Source: a bacterium | Lineage (GTDB): Bacteria > Vulcanimicrobiota > Vulcanimicrobiia > Vulcanimicrobiales > SCRA01 | Direction of reading: 5' to 3' | DNA length: 33,747 nt | Assembly: GCA_004298665.1 (NCBI GenBank) | Contig: SCQY01000040.1 | Span: forward strand, 1-33,747 | Part shown: piece by piece, positions 9,172 to 16,644 of the stretch | Layout: every line of letters begins with the position of its first letter | How positions within the stretch are numbered: the first letter of the stretch is position 1 | The notes under the pieces: generated by a model | The model's input: the letters and a program-made list of their open reading frames with translations, nothing else | Databases searched by the model: none | Told to the model about the DNA's origin: nothing | Translations under genes and position numbers: made by a program

Positions 9172-9960
9172 TCAGGCTGCGGCTTCCTGCCGCAGCACCT
9201 CCGTCATGGAGGCGATGCGCACCCCGGCACCCTCCAGCGCCACACGCAGGCGCGCGGCGAGATCGGCCGCTCCCGGCGTGTCGCCGTGCGTGCAGATGGT
9301 GTGAACAGGAATCGTCAGGACCGTACCGTCCACCGCGCGCACGCGGCCTTCGAGCACCATGGAGACGGCGCGCTCCACCACGCGCGCGGGGTCGGTGATC
9401 ACTGCGCCGGGGAGGCGTCGTGAGACCAGCGTCCCATCGGCATTGTACTCACGATCGGCGAAGACTTCGGAGGCCACGCGCATCCCCGCTGCCCGCGCGG
9501 CCTTGGCGAACTCTCCGCCGTATGCCACCACCAGCAGGTTGGGATCGAAGTCTTTGATCCCCGCGACGATGGCATCGGCCAGCACACGATCGGTCATGGC
9601 AAGGTTGTTGAGCTGCCCGTGCGGCTTGACGTGCTGAAGCGGAAGGTCGACGCGCCGGCAAAACGCGGAGAGCGCCCCGATCTGATAGAGCACGTCCGTG
9701 CGGGCCTCCTCCGGGGTGACGCCGATGTTGCGCCGCCCGAAGCCAACGAGGTCGGGAAACGCGGGGTGCGCGCCCACCGCCACGCCGTGGCGTTTGGCCA
9801 TCTCCACCGTGCGCGCCATGACGCGCGGATCACCGCCGTGGAAGCCGCAGGCCACGTTGGCCGAGGAGATCGACGGGAACATCCGCTCGTCGTCGCCCAT
9901 CGTCCAAGCGCCGAAGCTCTCGCCCATGTCGCAGTTGAGGTCCACCACTCGTTCGGCCAT
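9172..9960 (-). CDS. pxpA: 5-oxoprolinase subunit A (LamB/YcsF family)
   Basis: A 262-residue protein of full family length. It shows VDLNCDMGESFG at residues 6-17, SANVACGFHGGDP at 33-45, GAHPAFPD, VKPHGQLNN and VHTICTHGDTPGA, all hallmarks of the LamB/YcsF fold with its metal-dependent active site. Together with PxpB and PxpC it hydrolyses 5-oxoproline (pyroglutamate) to glutamate using ATP, repairing a spontaneous glutamine-derived by-product. The start ATG at 9960 has AAGGAG 7 nt upstream. It is the last gene of a pxpB-pxpC-pxpA unit, 53 nt after pxpC. Its last codons include a perfect hairpin described separately. Confidence 0.95.
   Translation of the reverse strand: MAERVVDLNCDMGESFGAWTMGDDERMFPSISSANVACGFHGGDPRVMARTVEMAKRHGVAVGAHPAFPDLVGFGRRNIGVTPEEARTDVLYQIGALSAFCRRVDLPLQHVKPHGQLNNLAMTDRVLADAIVAGIKDFDPNLLVVAYGGEFAKAARAAGMRVASEVFADREYNADGTLVSRRLPGAVITDPARVVERAVSMVLEGRVRAVDGTVLTIPVHTICTHGDTPGAADLAARLRVALEGAGVRIASMTEVLRQEAAA
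9176..9196. terminator. Hairpin at the convergent M16/pxpA junction
   Basis: Perfect 8-bp inverted repeat GCTGCGGC, loop TTCCT, GCCGCAGC. It begins 8 nt past the M16 peptidase stop and lies inside the last codons of pxpA. There is no U-tract, so any termination would be of the hairpin-only or Rho-assisted kind. Its symmetry allows it to act on the plus-strand transcript. Confidence 0.45.
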
Positions 9961-10013
9961 CGCAGCACTCCTTCTTTCGTCTCACTCGCCCCGTTCGACG
10001 GTGCGCGCCGCCC

Positions 10014-11162
10014 TTACTCGTCGGCGAGGATCTCGCACACCGGGGCGGTTTCGCGCACGCCGGCGCCGTTCTCCACCAACGCGCGCATGAATCGCCCGGC
10101 TATCGGCGTGCGCAACGCGCGCCGCTCGCCCATGACTTCCAGCTCCGCGATCGCGTCGCCGCGTTCCACACGCGCGCCCGGCGCCAACGTACCGTTCCAG
10201 ACGGCCCAACGCGGTGAGCGCAGCGTCACGGAGCGCTGCGCGCGCCAGGCCTCCAACGCCTCGCGCTCCTCGACGAGCCGAAGGCGCAGGCGGTCGCCCG
10301 GCTTGCGTTGCGCGAGCACCGGAAGATCGGCGGAGATCACCACGGCCAGCGTGGGATAGCCGCCGATCGAGCCGCGGCTGCGCAGCAGCAGGAGCGGCTC
10401 CCCGCTGGAGGTGATCTCGACGGCCCCGATGGCCATGCCTTCGGAGATTTCGTCACCGCGCACGTCCGCTGGCACGCGCGGGCCGCGCAGGCGCAGGCCG
10501 ACGCGATCCGAACGGGGGTCAACACGGTACCAGGTGTCCGCAAGGCGCCGCAGCCCGCTGCTCGCCGGGCCGGCTGCGCGGTGGCCGGGCAGGGCGCGGA
10601 CGATTTCGCGTTCGAGCAGCGTCGGAGGAATCTCGAAGCGCGCGTACTCCGCGCCCGCGGGCTCCGGCGGCAGCTCGCCGAGCGGGAGCGTATCTCCCGC
10701 GCGCAGCGCGCGCCCCTCGAAGCCGCCCATCGTCGCCAACGTATCGGTGGCGCGGCTCCCCAGGACAACCGGAACGTCGATGCCGCCGCCGACGGCGAGG
10801 TAGGCACGCACGCCGCGCCGGGCCGAGCCGCCGCCGATCCGATCTCCTGGGCGCAAGAGGCGCGCCTCCCCCGGGAGCCAGGGCCGGCCGTTGAGCGTGC
10901 AAGAGAGGTCTGCGCCGGCAAGCGCGGCCGCCCGCGGCACATCGTGCGCTCCGTCGCCCAGGACCTCGAGCGCGGCGCCCAGCAGGGTCATCTCCAAGAC
11001 AGCGGCGCCGTCGGGATTTCCCGCCTGCCGGTTGGCCCAGGCGGCGGCACGCGTGTCGAGCGCGCCGTTGATCATCACACCCAAATGCTCGTAGCCCAAT
11101 CGCCCACGATCTTGCACGGTGGTGGCAAGGCCGGGCACGATCACGCGGAGGCGCACAGCCAC
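10014..11162 (-). CDS. pxpC: 5-oxoprolinase subunit C with an extra C-terminal biotinyl/lipoyl-like domain
   Basis: A 382-residue protein. Residues 1 to ~310 are the KipA/AHS2 domain (VPGLATTVQDRGR, LGVMINGALD, AYLAVGGGIDVP, VLGSRATDT, RSRGSIGGYPTLAVV). With PxpB it phosphorylates the PxpA-bound substrate in ATP-driven 5-oxoproline cleavage. Unlike the usual protein, it continues into residues ~316-382 with the plan of a biotinyl/lipoyl domain (GTLAPGARVERGDAIAELE, then RTPIAG). At the position of the modified lysine in the EAMK motif it reads EVMG (Gly345), so it cannot be biotinylated there. The GTG at 11160-11162 has AGGTGAGGA next to it and overlaps the end of pxpB by 22 nt. The main call is sure; the function of the tail is unknown. 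Confidence 0.92.
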   Translation of the reverse strand: MAVRLRVIVPGLATTVQDRGRLGYEHLGVMINGALDTRAAAWANRQAGNPDGAAVLEMTLLGAALEVLGDGAHDVPRAAALAGADLSCTLNGRPWLPGEARLLRPGDRIGGGSARRGVRAYLAVGGGIDVPVVLGSRATDTLATMGGFEGRALRAGDTLPLGELPPEPAGAEYARFEIPPTLLEREIVRALPGHRAAGPASSGLRRLADTWYRVDPRSDRVGLRLRGPRVPADVRGDEISEGMAIGAVEITSSGEPLLLLRSRGSIGGYPTLAVVISADLPVLAQRKPGDRLRLRLVEEREALEAWRAQRSVTLRSPRWAVWNGTLAPGARVERGDAIAELEVMGERRALRTPIAGRFMRALVENGAGVRETAPVCEILADE

Positions 11163-11911
11163 TCCTCACCTGCCGCCGATGCGGCGGCTAGCTCCTCGTA
11201 CCGCACCCGATCGATAGCGTAGAAGCGCATCATGTCCCCCGGCGACCAAAGCACCGGGGACCGCCGCGCGGCCCTGAACGGAAGGGCAGGCGTACGCCCC
11301 AGCAGATGCCACCCGCCGGGGCTGGCGATGGGATAGATCGTGACCTGCTGCCCGGCGATGGCCACCGAGCCCGCCGGGACCGCCGAACGCGGTGCCCCGC
11401 GCCGCGGCAGGCGCAGCGCGTCCGGAAGGATTCCGCACAGCGGCTGGCCGGGGGCAAAGCCAACGGTGAAGATACGGAAATCGCGCGAAGTGTGGAGCTC
11501 GACGACTCGATCGGTCGACATGCCGGTGCGCTCTGCGACGTCCGTCAGGTCCTCGCCGGCGTACCAGACGGGGACCAGGAAGCGGCGCGACGGCGAAGTC
11601 TCTTCCTGAGCCGTTGCGAGGTGGGTACGCAGACGAGCGAGGATCTCGCTGCGCTCGATCGTCAAAGGGTCGAACTCGATGAGCAGGGTGGCGTACGACG
11701 GAATCGCGCCCCAGACGCCGGGGAGCTTACCATGCTCGATGAGCCGGTGGGCGGCGCGCGCGACGCGATGGACGCGTTCGTTGACGGCGATCTCGACGCG
11801 ATCGCCAAACTCCAACAAGATCGCAGCATCCCCTACGGGGAGCACGCTCTGCCATGGCCCCTCCTGCACGCCTACCTCCGCCCTCACTCTCCACCGCGCT
11901 TTTGCCGTCAT
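11141..11911 (-). CDS. pxpB: 5-oxoprolinase subunit B (KipI/AHS1 family)
   Basis: A 256-residue protein with the KipI/AHS1 pattern: VLPVGDAAILLEFG near residues 23-36, IPSYATLLIEFDP, then the family signature VGFAPGQPLCG, LRLPRRGAPRSAVPAGSVAI and PIASPGGWHLLGRTP. It forms the PxpBC complex that couples ATP hydrolysis to 5-oxoproline opening in PxpA. The start ATG at 11911 has GGCAGG immediately upstream; the longer frame upstream does not look like protein. It is the first gene of the pxpBCA unit. The 174 nt between it and the divergent chemoreceptor must hold the promoters of both, but no clear -35/-10 pair was found there. Confidence 0.93.
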   Translation of the reverse strand: MTAKARWRVRAEVGVQEGPWQSVLPVGDAAILLEFGDRVEIAVNERVHRVARAAHRLIEHGKLPGVWGAIPSYATLLIEFDPLTIERSEILARLRTHLATAQEETSPSRRFLVPVWYAGEDLTDVAERTGMSTDRVVELHTSRDFRIFTVGFAPGQPLCGILPDALRLPRRGAPRSAVPAGSVAIAGQQVTIYPIASPGGWHLLGRTPALPFRAARRSPVLWSPGDMMRFYAIDRVRYEELAAASAAGEEWLCASA

Positions 11912-12085
11912 CCTGCCGAAACGTGCCGGTCGCCCGCAGGCGCGCATTACGCGAGCTTTACGGTCTCGACCAAGGGCCAACTTCGACGGGAGTGGTAGAT
12001 ACGGCAGGTGTCCCAGAGATTCCGCGCCGCTCACGGAGAGGGCGAGGTTCTCTTTGGTTGCGCGGCCGGAAGGATGGCACAGGGA

Positions 12086-14185
12086 ATGGAAATTTCCACG
12101 CAGATCGCCAGAGAGCAAACAGTCCGTGCCGGACGCATGAGCTTGGAGCGAGGGCTCGTCGTCGCCTTCGGCGTCGTCCTGGCCATCGTCGTCGCCATCG
12201 CGCCGCTGGCCATCTGGGCGGTGCTCTCGATCTCTTCGCGCGCCGAAGTGCTCCACACCACAATCATCCGCGCGCAGGTCGCCTACGCCCAGGTAGCTTC
12301 AGACGCCGATCTGCTGCGTGCCGCTCTGCTGGAGGCGGCGACCACGCCGGACAAGACGCGCGCCGCCGCGTCAGCCGTTATCGTGGGGGAGATGCTCAAG
12401 CAGTTCCCCGACGACGCGCGCAAGTTGGAGGAAGTCGCCAAGAGCGATCCGGACTTCGCGAAACTGTTGGAGACGTTCCGCGCTTCGGCCAGCGCCTATG
12501 ACTTCGCCTCGCTCCCCGCCCTCTCGATGCTCTCCGCCGGCCAGCGCAAACAAGCTCAGACGCTCATCGACGGTCCGTCGTACACGGCCTACCGGCAGCA
12601 GAAGAGCGACGGAGACGCGCTCCTGCAAGCCTTCAACACGGCTTCCGACACACTCTGGAATCAGCTGCTGCGTGCGCGCGCCATCGCCATCTCCGTGCTC
12701 GTAGCGGGCGTAACGACGGCCTTCCTCGTGGCGCTCTTGGTGAGCGCATGGGTGCGGCGCATCGTGCTGCGCGGCATCGGCCGGTGCCTCGAGACGTTCG
12801 AGGCCATGGAGCGCGGTGACCTTACGCAGCGCATCGGCTGGGAAGGCGCCGACGTCCTCGGCCGCCTGGCCACCGCAGTCGACTCGCTAGCCGATCGTCT
12901 GAGCGGCATGATCGGTGCTATTCAGAGTGTTTCGGCCACCGTGCTCCAGGCCAGCGGCGAGGAGCGGCGCATCTCTCACGAAGTCGACGAGCGCGTGCGC
13001 GAGGAGCTGCAAGCCCTTCAAGAGGCCAGCGGCATCTCGGCCGAGGTCGGACGATCGGCGGCCGGAGTCGCCGAGAACGCCAATCGCATGGCAGGCCGCG
13101 TCTCCGACGTATCAGGTGCCGTCGCCGAGTTCGCCGCCTCGATCAAGCAGATCGAATCCAACGTCTCGAGCCTCTCCGCCGTCATTGCGCAGACCATCGT
13201 CGCTACGCAGGAGATGGCTGCCACCATCGTCCAGGTGGCCAACAACGCCGATCGCGTGCGCGGCGAGTCGACGCAGACCGACCGCGAGTTTCTCGAAGGC
13301 CGCGATGAAGTCGCCGCGCTCTCCGCGCGAGTCGGCAGCGTGCGCTCCACCGTCGCCAACGTCATGAGCGAGATGGGCGGACTCGACTCCGCCTCTCGCC
13401 AAATCGGCGAGATCCTCAGCCTCATCGAAGAGATTGCCGACCAGACCAATCTGCTCGCGCTCAACGCCGCCATCGAAGCCGCGCGCGCCGGCGAACACGG
13501 CCGCGGCTTCGCCGTCGTCGCCGAAGAAGTTCGCAAGCTTGCCGAAAAATCATCGACGTCGACGCGCGAGATCGGCGCCTTGATCGCCGACATCCAGCGG
13601 CGCACGCGCGCCGTTCTAGAGCGCACCTCGACAGCTAACCAAGACGTGCTGGCCAGCGCCGAGTCCGCAGCTTCCGTCAATCGAACCATCGAGGCGATCG
13701 CGCAGCGCGTCACGCAGATGGCACACTTGGTCGGCGAGATCAGCGTCGCCACCGCGCAGCAGGCGCAAGCGTCGGAAGAGTTGGCTAAGGCCAGCGGCCA
13801 GATGGGCAAGATGGCTGAGGAAGCGACGCTCGCCATCAGCCGGCAGACGGTTTCTTCCAATCAGATTCTCGATGCCGTGACGGAGATCGAGCAGCGCACC
13901 GGGGAAGCGGCCCGCGCGAGCAGCCAGCAGCGCGCGGCTATCGAGGCGCTGACCGCGCGCGTCGAGCGCACGGCCCAACTCGGCAAGGAGAACGCGCGCG
14001 CCGTCACCGGCATGCGCGTAGCCAGCGAGCGCATGGAGACGCAGGCCGGCTCGCTCGGCGAGATGATCGAGCAGTTCACGGTAGACTCGTACGGCCGGCT
14101 CGACGAACCGTTTGCCCCCTCGCTGGGACCCGCTCGCGTAGAACAATCCAGCGGCGCCGCGCCGCTGCAGGAACTGATCGGGTAA
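12086..14185 (+). CDS. Methyl-accepting chemotaxis protein
   Basis: A 699-residue chemoreceptor: first membrane helix at about residues 24-46, extracytoplasmic sensing region to about 193, second helix ~195-225 ([22 protein letters not shown]), HAMP segment ~225-280 ([10 protein letters not shown]), then a long coiled-coil signalling domain. The hairpin tip that binds CheA and CheW is intact: [20 protein letters not shown] followed by [20 protein letters not shown]. The sensing region has no recognised ligand motif. Start choice is uncertain: ATG 12086, ATG 12074 and GTG 12008 share the frame, and purine-rich sequence sits right before the first two. No che genes are nearby, and there is no C-terminal CheR tether pentapeptide. 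A small exported protein follows after 42 nt. Confidence 0.93.
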   Translation: MEISTQIAREQTVRAGRMSLERGLVVAFGVVLAIVVAIAPLAIWAVLSISSRAEVLHTTIIRAQVAYAQVASDADLLRAALLEAATTPDKTRAAASAVIVGEMLKQFPDDARKLEEVAKSDPDFAKLLETFRASASAYDFASLPALSMLSAGQRKQAQTLIDGPSYTAYRQQKSDGDALLQAFNTASDTLWNQLLRARAIAISVLVAGVTTAFLVALLVSAWVRRIVLRGIGRCLETFEAMERGDLTQRIGWEGADVLGRLATAVDSLADRLSGMIGAIQSVSATVLQASGEERRISHEVDERVREELQALQEASGISAEVGRSAAGVAENANRMAGRVSDVSGAVAEFAASIKQIESNVSSLSAVIAQTIVATQEMAATIVQVANNADRVRGESTQTDREFLEGRDEVAALSARVGSVRSTVANVMSEMGGLDSASRQIGEILSLIEEIADQTNLLALNAAIEAARAGEHGRGFAVVAEEVRKLAEKSSTSTREIGALIADIQRRTRAVLERTSTANQDVLASAESAASVNRTIEAIAQRVTQMAHLVGEISVATAQQAQASEELAKASGQMGKMAEEATLAISRQTVSSNQILDAVTEIEQRTGEAARASSQQRAAIEALTARVERTAQLGKENARAVTGMRVASERMETQAGSLGEMIEQFTVDSYGRLDEPFAPSLGPARVEQSSGAAPLQELIG

Positions 14186-14227
14186 CGACCGTATCCACCG
14201 CACACCACACGACACGGAGCCACCTAC

Positions 14228-14536
14228 ATGCGCCGTTTCATCGCAACGCTCTTCAGCGCACTCGCGGTGTTCTCGTTTACCGCAGCGGTATCCGCCGCGC
14301 CGAGTCCTGGCACCACCGTCGATCCCGCGCTCATCCCCGATGGCACCTACACGGTCACGGTCACGAAGGTCGTCGATCCGCAACACCTTCTGGTCGTCAT
14401 GCCCGGCAACATGAAGACCGAGCTCGAAGCCGCGCGCACCAGCATCTCCTTCGCCAAAGTGAAGGAAGGCGACAGCCTCAAGGTCTCCACGGGCAAGGGA
14501 AAGATTCTCGTCTTCATGGACATGACGCAGAAGTAA
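14228..14536 (+). CDS. Small exported protein of unknown function
   Basis: A 102-residue protein with a typical signal peptide (RRFIATLFSALAVFSFTAAVSA, cleavage near AVSA-AP at residue 23) and a mature part of about 79 residues rich in beta-type pattern (GTYTVTVTKVVDPQHLLVVM) and lysine toward the end. It has no cysteine and no further membrane segment, so it is probably soluble in the periplasm or extracellular. The ATG has GGAG 8 nt upstream. It lies 42 nt after the chemoreceptor and before a strong hairpin, so the two genes probably share a transcript. A binding-protein role for the receptor is a speculation from position only. I do not recognise the family. Confidence 0.75.
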   Translation: MRRFIATLFSALAVFSFTAAVSAAPSPGTTVDPALIPDGTYTVTVTKVVDPQHLLVVMPGNMKTELEAARTSISFAKVKEGDSLKVSTGKGKILVFMDMTQK

Positions 14537-14545
14537 GCCGCACGC

Positions 14546-14592
14546 AGCGACGCACAAAGGGACTGGCAACCGCCGGTCCCTTTCGCGTCGCT
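14546..14592 (+). terminator. Two-part hairpin after the chemoreceptor/exported-protein unit
   Basis: Lower stem AGCGACGC pairs with GCGTCGCT and upper stem AAAGGGAC with GTCCCTTT, around a 12-nt loop, with small bulges between the stems. It begins 9 nt after the stop of the small exported protein. No U-tract follows, so it is a likely but atypical transcription terminator. Confidence 0.7.
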
Positions 14593-14603
14593 GTCTAGCA
14601 GGG

Positions 14604-14642
14604 TAGGGAGTCTCTGACCTGCGTTCAGACCAAGGCTCCCTA
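14604..14642 (-). terminator. Hairpin at the stop codon of the 198-residue gene
   Basis: Outer arms TAGGGAG and CTCCCTA and inner arms TCTGA and TCAGA form an interrupted stem around a 7-nt loop. On the minus strand the structure begins at the stop codon of the unknown 198-residue gene. It backs onto the plus-strand hairpin at 14546-14592, so the two insulate convergent transcripts. No U-tract is seen. Confidence 0.5.
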
Positions 14643-15236
14643 ATACCAGCCGTCGGCCAGTGCTGCCAGCTCGCTGACGACGCGGCGGCGCTCCCGCACA
14701 TCGGAGGCGTGCGCTCCGGCGTGCGCTTCGAGGATGCGCTCGAATGCCGCGCGCCGCTCCCGCTTGGCAATCGTCAATGTCTCGATCTCTACAGGCGTCA
14801 ACAGTACGAGCAGCAACGCGTTGACTTCACTCTTCAGGCGCTGCACTTCGCGGCGCGCCCGATCGGCGGCGTCGGCGGATCGAATACCATCGGCATGCGA
14901 GACGCCGTCAGCGGAAGGCACGTAGGTGTCGAGCGGATCGAAGTCGCCATACGTCTTGCCGAAGCGCCGATAGATCCCGTCGATCTCGCGGCGCACCTGC
15001 TCGCGAACTTCGTGAACGTTCACGCGGAACGCCGCCATGTGCCGCAGCATCTCTTCCGCCTTCGCGGCGGGCAGCGTGGCACGCACGGCATCACGGTACC
15101 GGCGGTCCGCTCCGTCCAGCTCGGCTACGGCCGGCGCCAAAGCAACGGCCGCGGTCTGCTCGCTGCCGGGCGGAAGGTCCAAGCGCACACGGAGAGCCGC
15201 CGCAAGCGCGGCAGCGAGGTGTAATTCGTTCGTCAT
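14640..15236 (-). CDS. Unknown alpha-helical cytoplasmic protein
   Basis: A 198-residue protein without signal peptide or membrane segment. It is rich in Ala, Arg and Glu and has long helical stretches with heptad-like spacing at about residues 45-95 and 125-190 (ADRARREVQRLKSEVNALLL). A central less-ordered piece holds YGDFDPLDTYVPSADG. I do not recognise a family. The ATG at 15236 has GAAGG 8 nt upstream; the longer frame upstream is less protein-like. It is divergent from the 153-residue gene, with 54 nt between starts, and ends in its own hairpin. A paired role with the divergent gene is possible from layout alone. Confidence 0.65.
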   Translation of the reverse strand: MTNELHLAAALAAALRVRLDLPPGSEQTAAVALAPAVAELDGADRRYRDAVRATLPAAKAEEMLRHMAAFRVNVHEVREQVRREIDGIYRRFGKTYGDFDPLDTYVPSADGVSHADGIRSADAADRARREVQRLKSEVNALLLVLLTPVEIETLTIAKRERRAAFERILEAHAGAHASDVRERRRVVSELAALADGWY

Positions 15237-15280
15237 CGCCTGCGCCTTCGATGCGAGGTTGCCGTACCCATCGCATGTAA

Positions 15281-15304
15281 CTCTCGCTGCATGGGCAGCG
15301 AGAG
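15281..15304. promoter_or_regulatory. Perfect 10-bp palindrome with the start codon in its loop
   Basis: CTCTCGCTGC, then ATGG, then GCAGCGAGAG: arms of 10 bp without mismatch. The loop ATGG contains the ATG of the divergent 153-residue gene. It could be an mRNA hairpin that hides the start codon, or a DNA operator between the two divergent genes. No other in-frame start lies just upstream. Confidence 0.65.
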
Positions 15305-15752
15305 GCAGCTGCGGGATGCGCTCCACGCGGCGCTCCGGTACCTCGAAAGTCTCGAAGCAGCAGCTTCCGGCGAAGACGCGGCGCGCCGCCGCATGATCGT
15401 CCAGCTTCAGCATGCTCTCACGGCGCCGCCCTCAACCGCCGAGCAGGCTCACCTCGCCACCACGGCGATCTTGGCGGAGGAGAGCGCGAGGGACGCCGCC
15501 GTGCGCGACGCGCTGGGCCCCGAGCTGCTGCGCCTAGCCGAACGAGCCAATCTTCAGGAGCGCTTCATCGCGGGGCGTCTGCTGGGCGCTCGCGCACCCT
15601 TCACCGCGACCGAGGTCGCTCTCGAATGCTTCGGCATGCCCAACAAACACGAGCGCGAGCGGATGCAGCAGGTGATCGAGGCGCTCGAGCGGGCCGGCCT
15701 GCTGGTTCGCCTGGACCCTTCAGGGACCCGTTGGAGCCCGCCGGGCCTGTAG
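15291..15752 (+). CDS. Unknown protein with a possible C-terminal winged-helix segment
   Basis: A 153-residue cytoplasmic protein. Residues 1-95 are mainly helical (QLRDALHAALRYLESLEAAA). Residues ~100-150 read like a small winged helix: FTATEVALECFGMPNKHE, a recognition-type helix RMQQVIEALERAGLLVRLD and a short wing SGTRWSP. This would fit a DNA-binding protein, but the call rests on pattern alone. The only usable start, ATG 15291, has no Shine-Dalgarno sequence and sits in the loop of a perfect hairpin, which suggests controlled or poor translation. It is divergent from the 198-residue gene and ends 4 nt from the convergent LolA-like gene. The family is not recognised. Confidence 0.6.
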   Translation: MGSERQLRDALHAALRYLESLEAAASGEDAARRRMIVQLQHALTAPPSTAEQAHLATTAILAEESARDAAVRDALGPELLRLAERANLQERFIAGRLLGARAPFTATEVALECFGMPNKHERERMQQVIEALERAGLLVRLDPSGTRWSPPGL

Positions 15753-15756
15753 CGCG

Positions 15757-16476
15757 TTAGGTTCCGTTGCGAACGAGGTGCTCGCCGGCTGCCGGCCCCG
15801 TTCTGCCGACCGTCAGGCGGTAGTCGCTGAACGTCGCGTGGGCTGTGGCCTTGAAGCCCGGCATCGCGATCTCGGCGTCCTGCGTGACGGGCAGCACGAA
15901 GCCCTGCATGGCCGTCGAGTGCTGCACGATCTCGATCGTGCCTCCATGCTCGTACAGGAAGCGCATGCGCTTCACGCTGCCCGTGACGGCGTCAATCGTT
16001 GCGCGCGCCTCGGTGATCTCGCCCTTGACCCGCTCGTGGAGGATCAGCTCGACGTCCGCGGCGTCTTGCCTGCCCACAGTGACCGCGTACTTCTCGGGCC
16101 AGCTCGAGGGGTCGAGCATCTCGCCGGTCACCTTCTGGTAGTTCTTCGCCAGCGCAGGCACTTGCCGGAACGCAACGCTGTACCGGCCCGGCTTTTCATA
16201 GGTACCGCTGCCGATGAGATAGGGCTGGAGCCAGGGGAAGGTATGCATAGCGATCTTCACGCGCAGATCGAACGAGTAGCCTTCCAGTGCGGCGTTTCTT
16301 TCGGCCAGCAGCGCCAGGACGCGTGCCGCATCGGGCGCAATGGGGTCACCGGGGGGCAAGGCCGCGGCGGCTGTGGGGACGGGGAGCGGGGACGCCGCTG
16401 CCGGGAGAACGACGCCCGGCAAAGCCAGAGCGAGCAGCACAACGTAGAACCAACCTCTTGACATCGCTATGTTCAT
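15757..16476 (-). CDS. Exported LolA-like protein of unknown function
   Basis: A 239-residue protein with an N-terminal signal peptide (WFYVVLLALALPGVVLPAAA) and a mature domain whose beta-strand order resembles the LolA/outer-membrane-lipoprotein-sorting fold: GYSFDLRVKIAMHTFP, then GSGTYEKPGRYSVAF, then strands up to YRLTV. It has no cysteine lipobox, so it is likely periplasmic and soluble. It is divergent from the MarR gene, and its promoter region carries the MarR-type palindromes, so it is probably part of that regulon. Start at ATG 16476 (AGGA directly upstream); ATG 16464 is an alternative. The LolA likeness is a fold impression, not a firm assignment, and the ligand is unknown. Confidence 0.65.
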   Translation of the reverse strand: MNIAMSRGWFYVVLLALALPGVVLPAAASPLPVPTAAAALPPGDPIAPDAARVLALLAERNAALEGYSFDLRVKIAMHTFPWLQPYLIGSGTYEKPGRYSVAFRQVPALAKNYQKVTGEMLDPSSWPEKYAVTVGRQDAADVELILHERVKGEITEARATIDAVTGSVKRMRFLYEHGGTIEIVQHSTAMQGFVLPVTQDAEIAMPGFKATAHATFSDYRLTVGRTGPAAGEHLVRNGT

Positions 16477-16486
16477 TTCCTAAACT
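16458..16486 (+). promoter_or_regulatory. Candidate sigma70-type promoter for the MarR-TolC-SCO unit
   Basis: TTGACA at 16458-16463, a 17-nt spacer, then TAAACT at 16481-16486 (4 of 6 to the -10 consensus). The expected start of transcription near 16493 falls inside the palindromic operator. The -35 box lies in the first codons of the divergent gene. Confidence 0.55.
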
Positions 16487-16516
16487 TAACTCGTTGAAAG
16501 TTTAACACTAAACTTT
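16481..16516. promoter_or_regulatory. Candidate MarR operator: three half-sites
   Basis: AAAGTTTA, 4-nt spacer ACAC, TAAACTTT forms a perfect palindrome at 16497-16516. A third half-site TAAACTT at 16481-16487 is inverted to the first arm. The block is strikingly AT-rich for this GC-rich region. It lies over the candidate promoter elements of both the divergent LolA-like gene and the MarR gene, the usual arrangement for MarR autorepression. Confidence 0.7.
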
Positions 16517-16528
16517 ATCGCCTGTAAA
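16499..16528 (-). promoter_or_regulatory. Candidate promoter for the LolA-like gene
   Basis: Read on the minus strand: TTTACA (16523-16528), an 18-nt spacer, TAAACT (16499-16504). The -10 box is one arm of the operator palindrome, so a bound repressor would block it. Confidence 0.4.
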
Positions 16529-16644
16529 GCGGTTTCGTGACTCGAGCATCGTCTCGCGAAAGCGGGACCGCGGAGCGCCTGAGACAGGACACTGTGCCGA
16601 AACCCGCCAGTTCAGAACGACGCCTTTCCGCCAACGGCTGTGCG

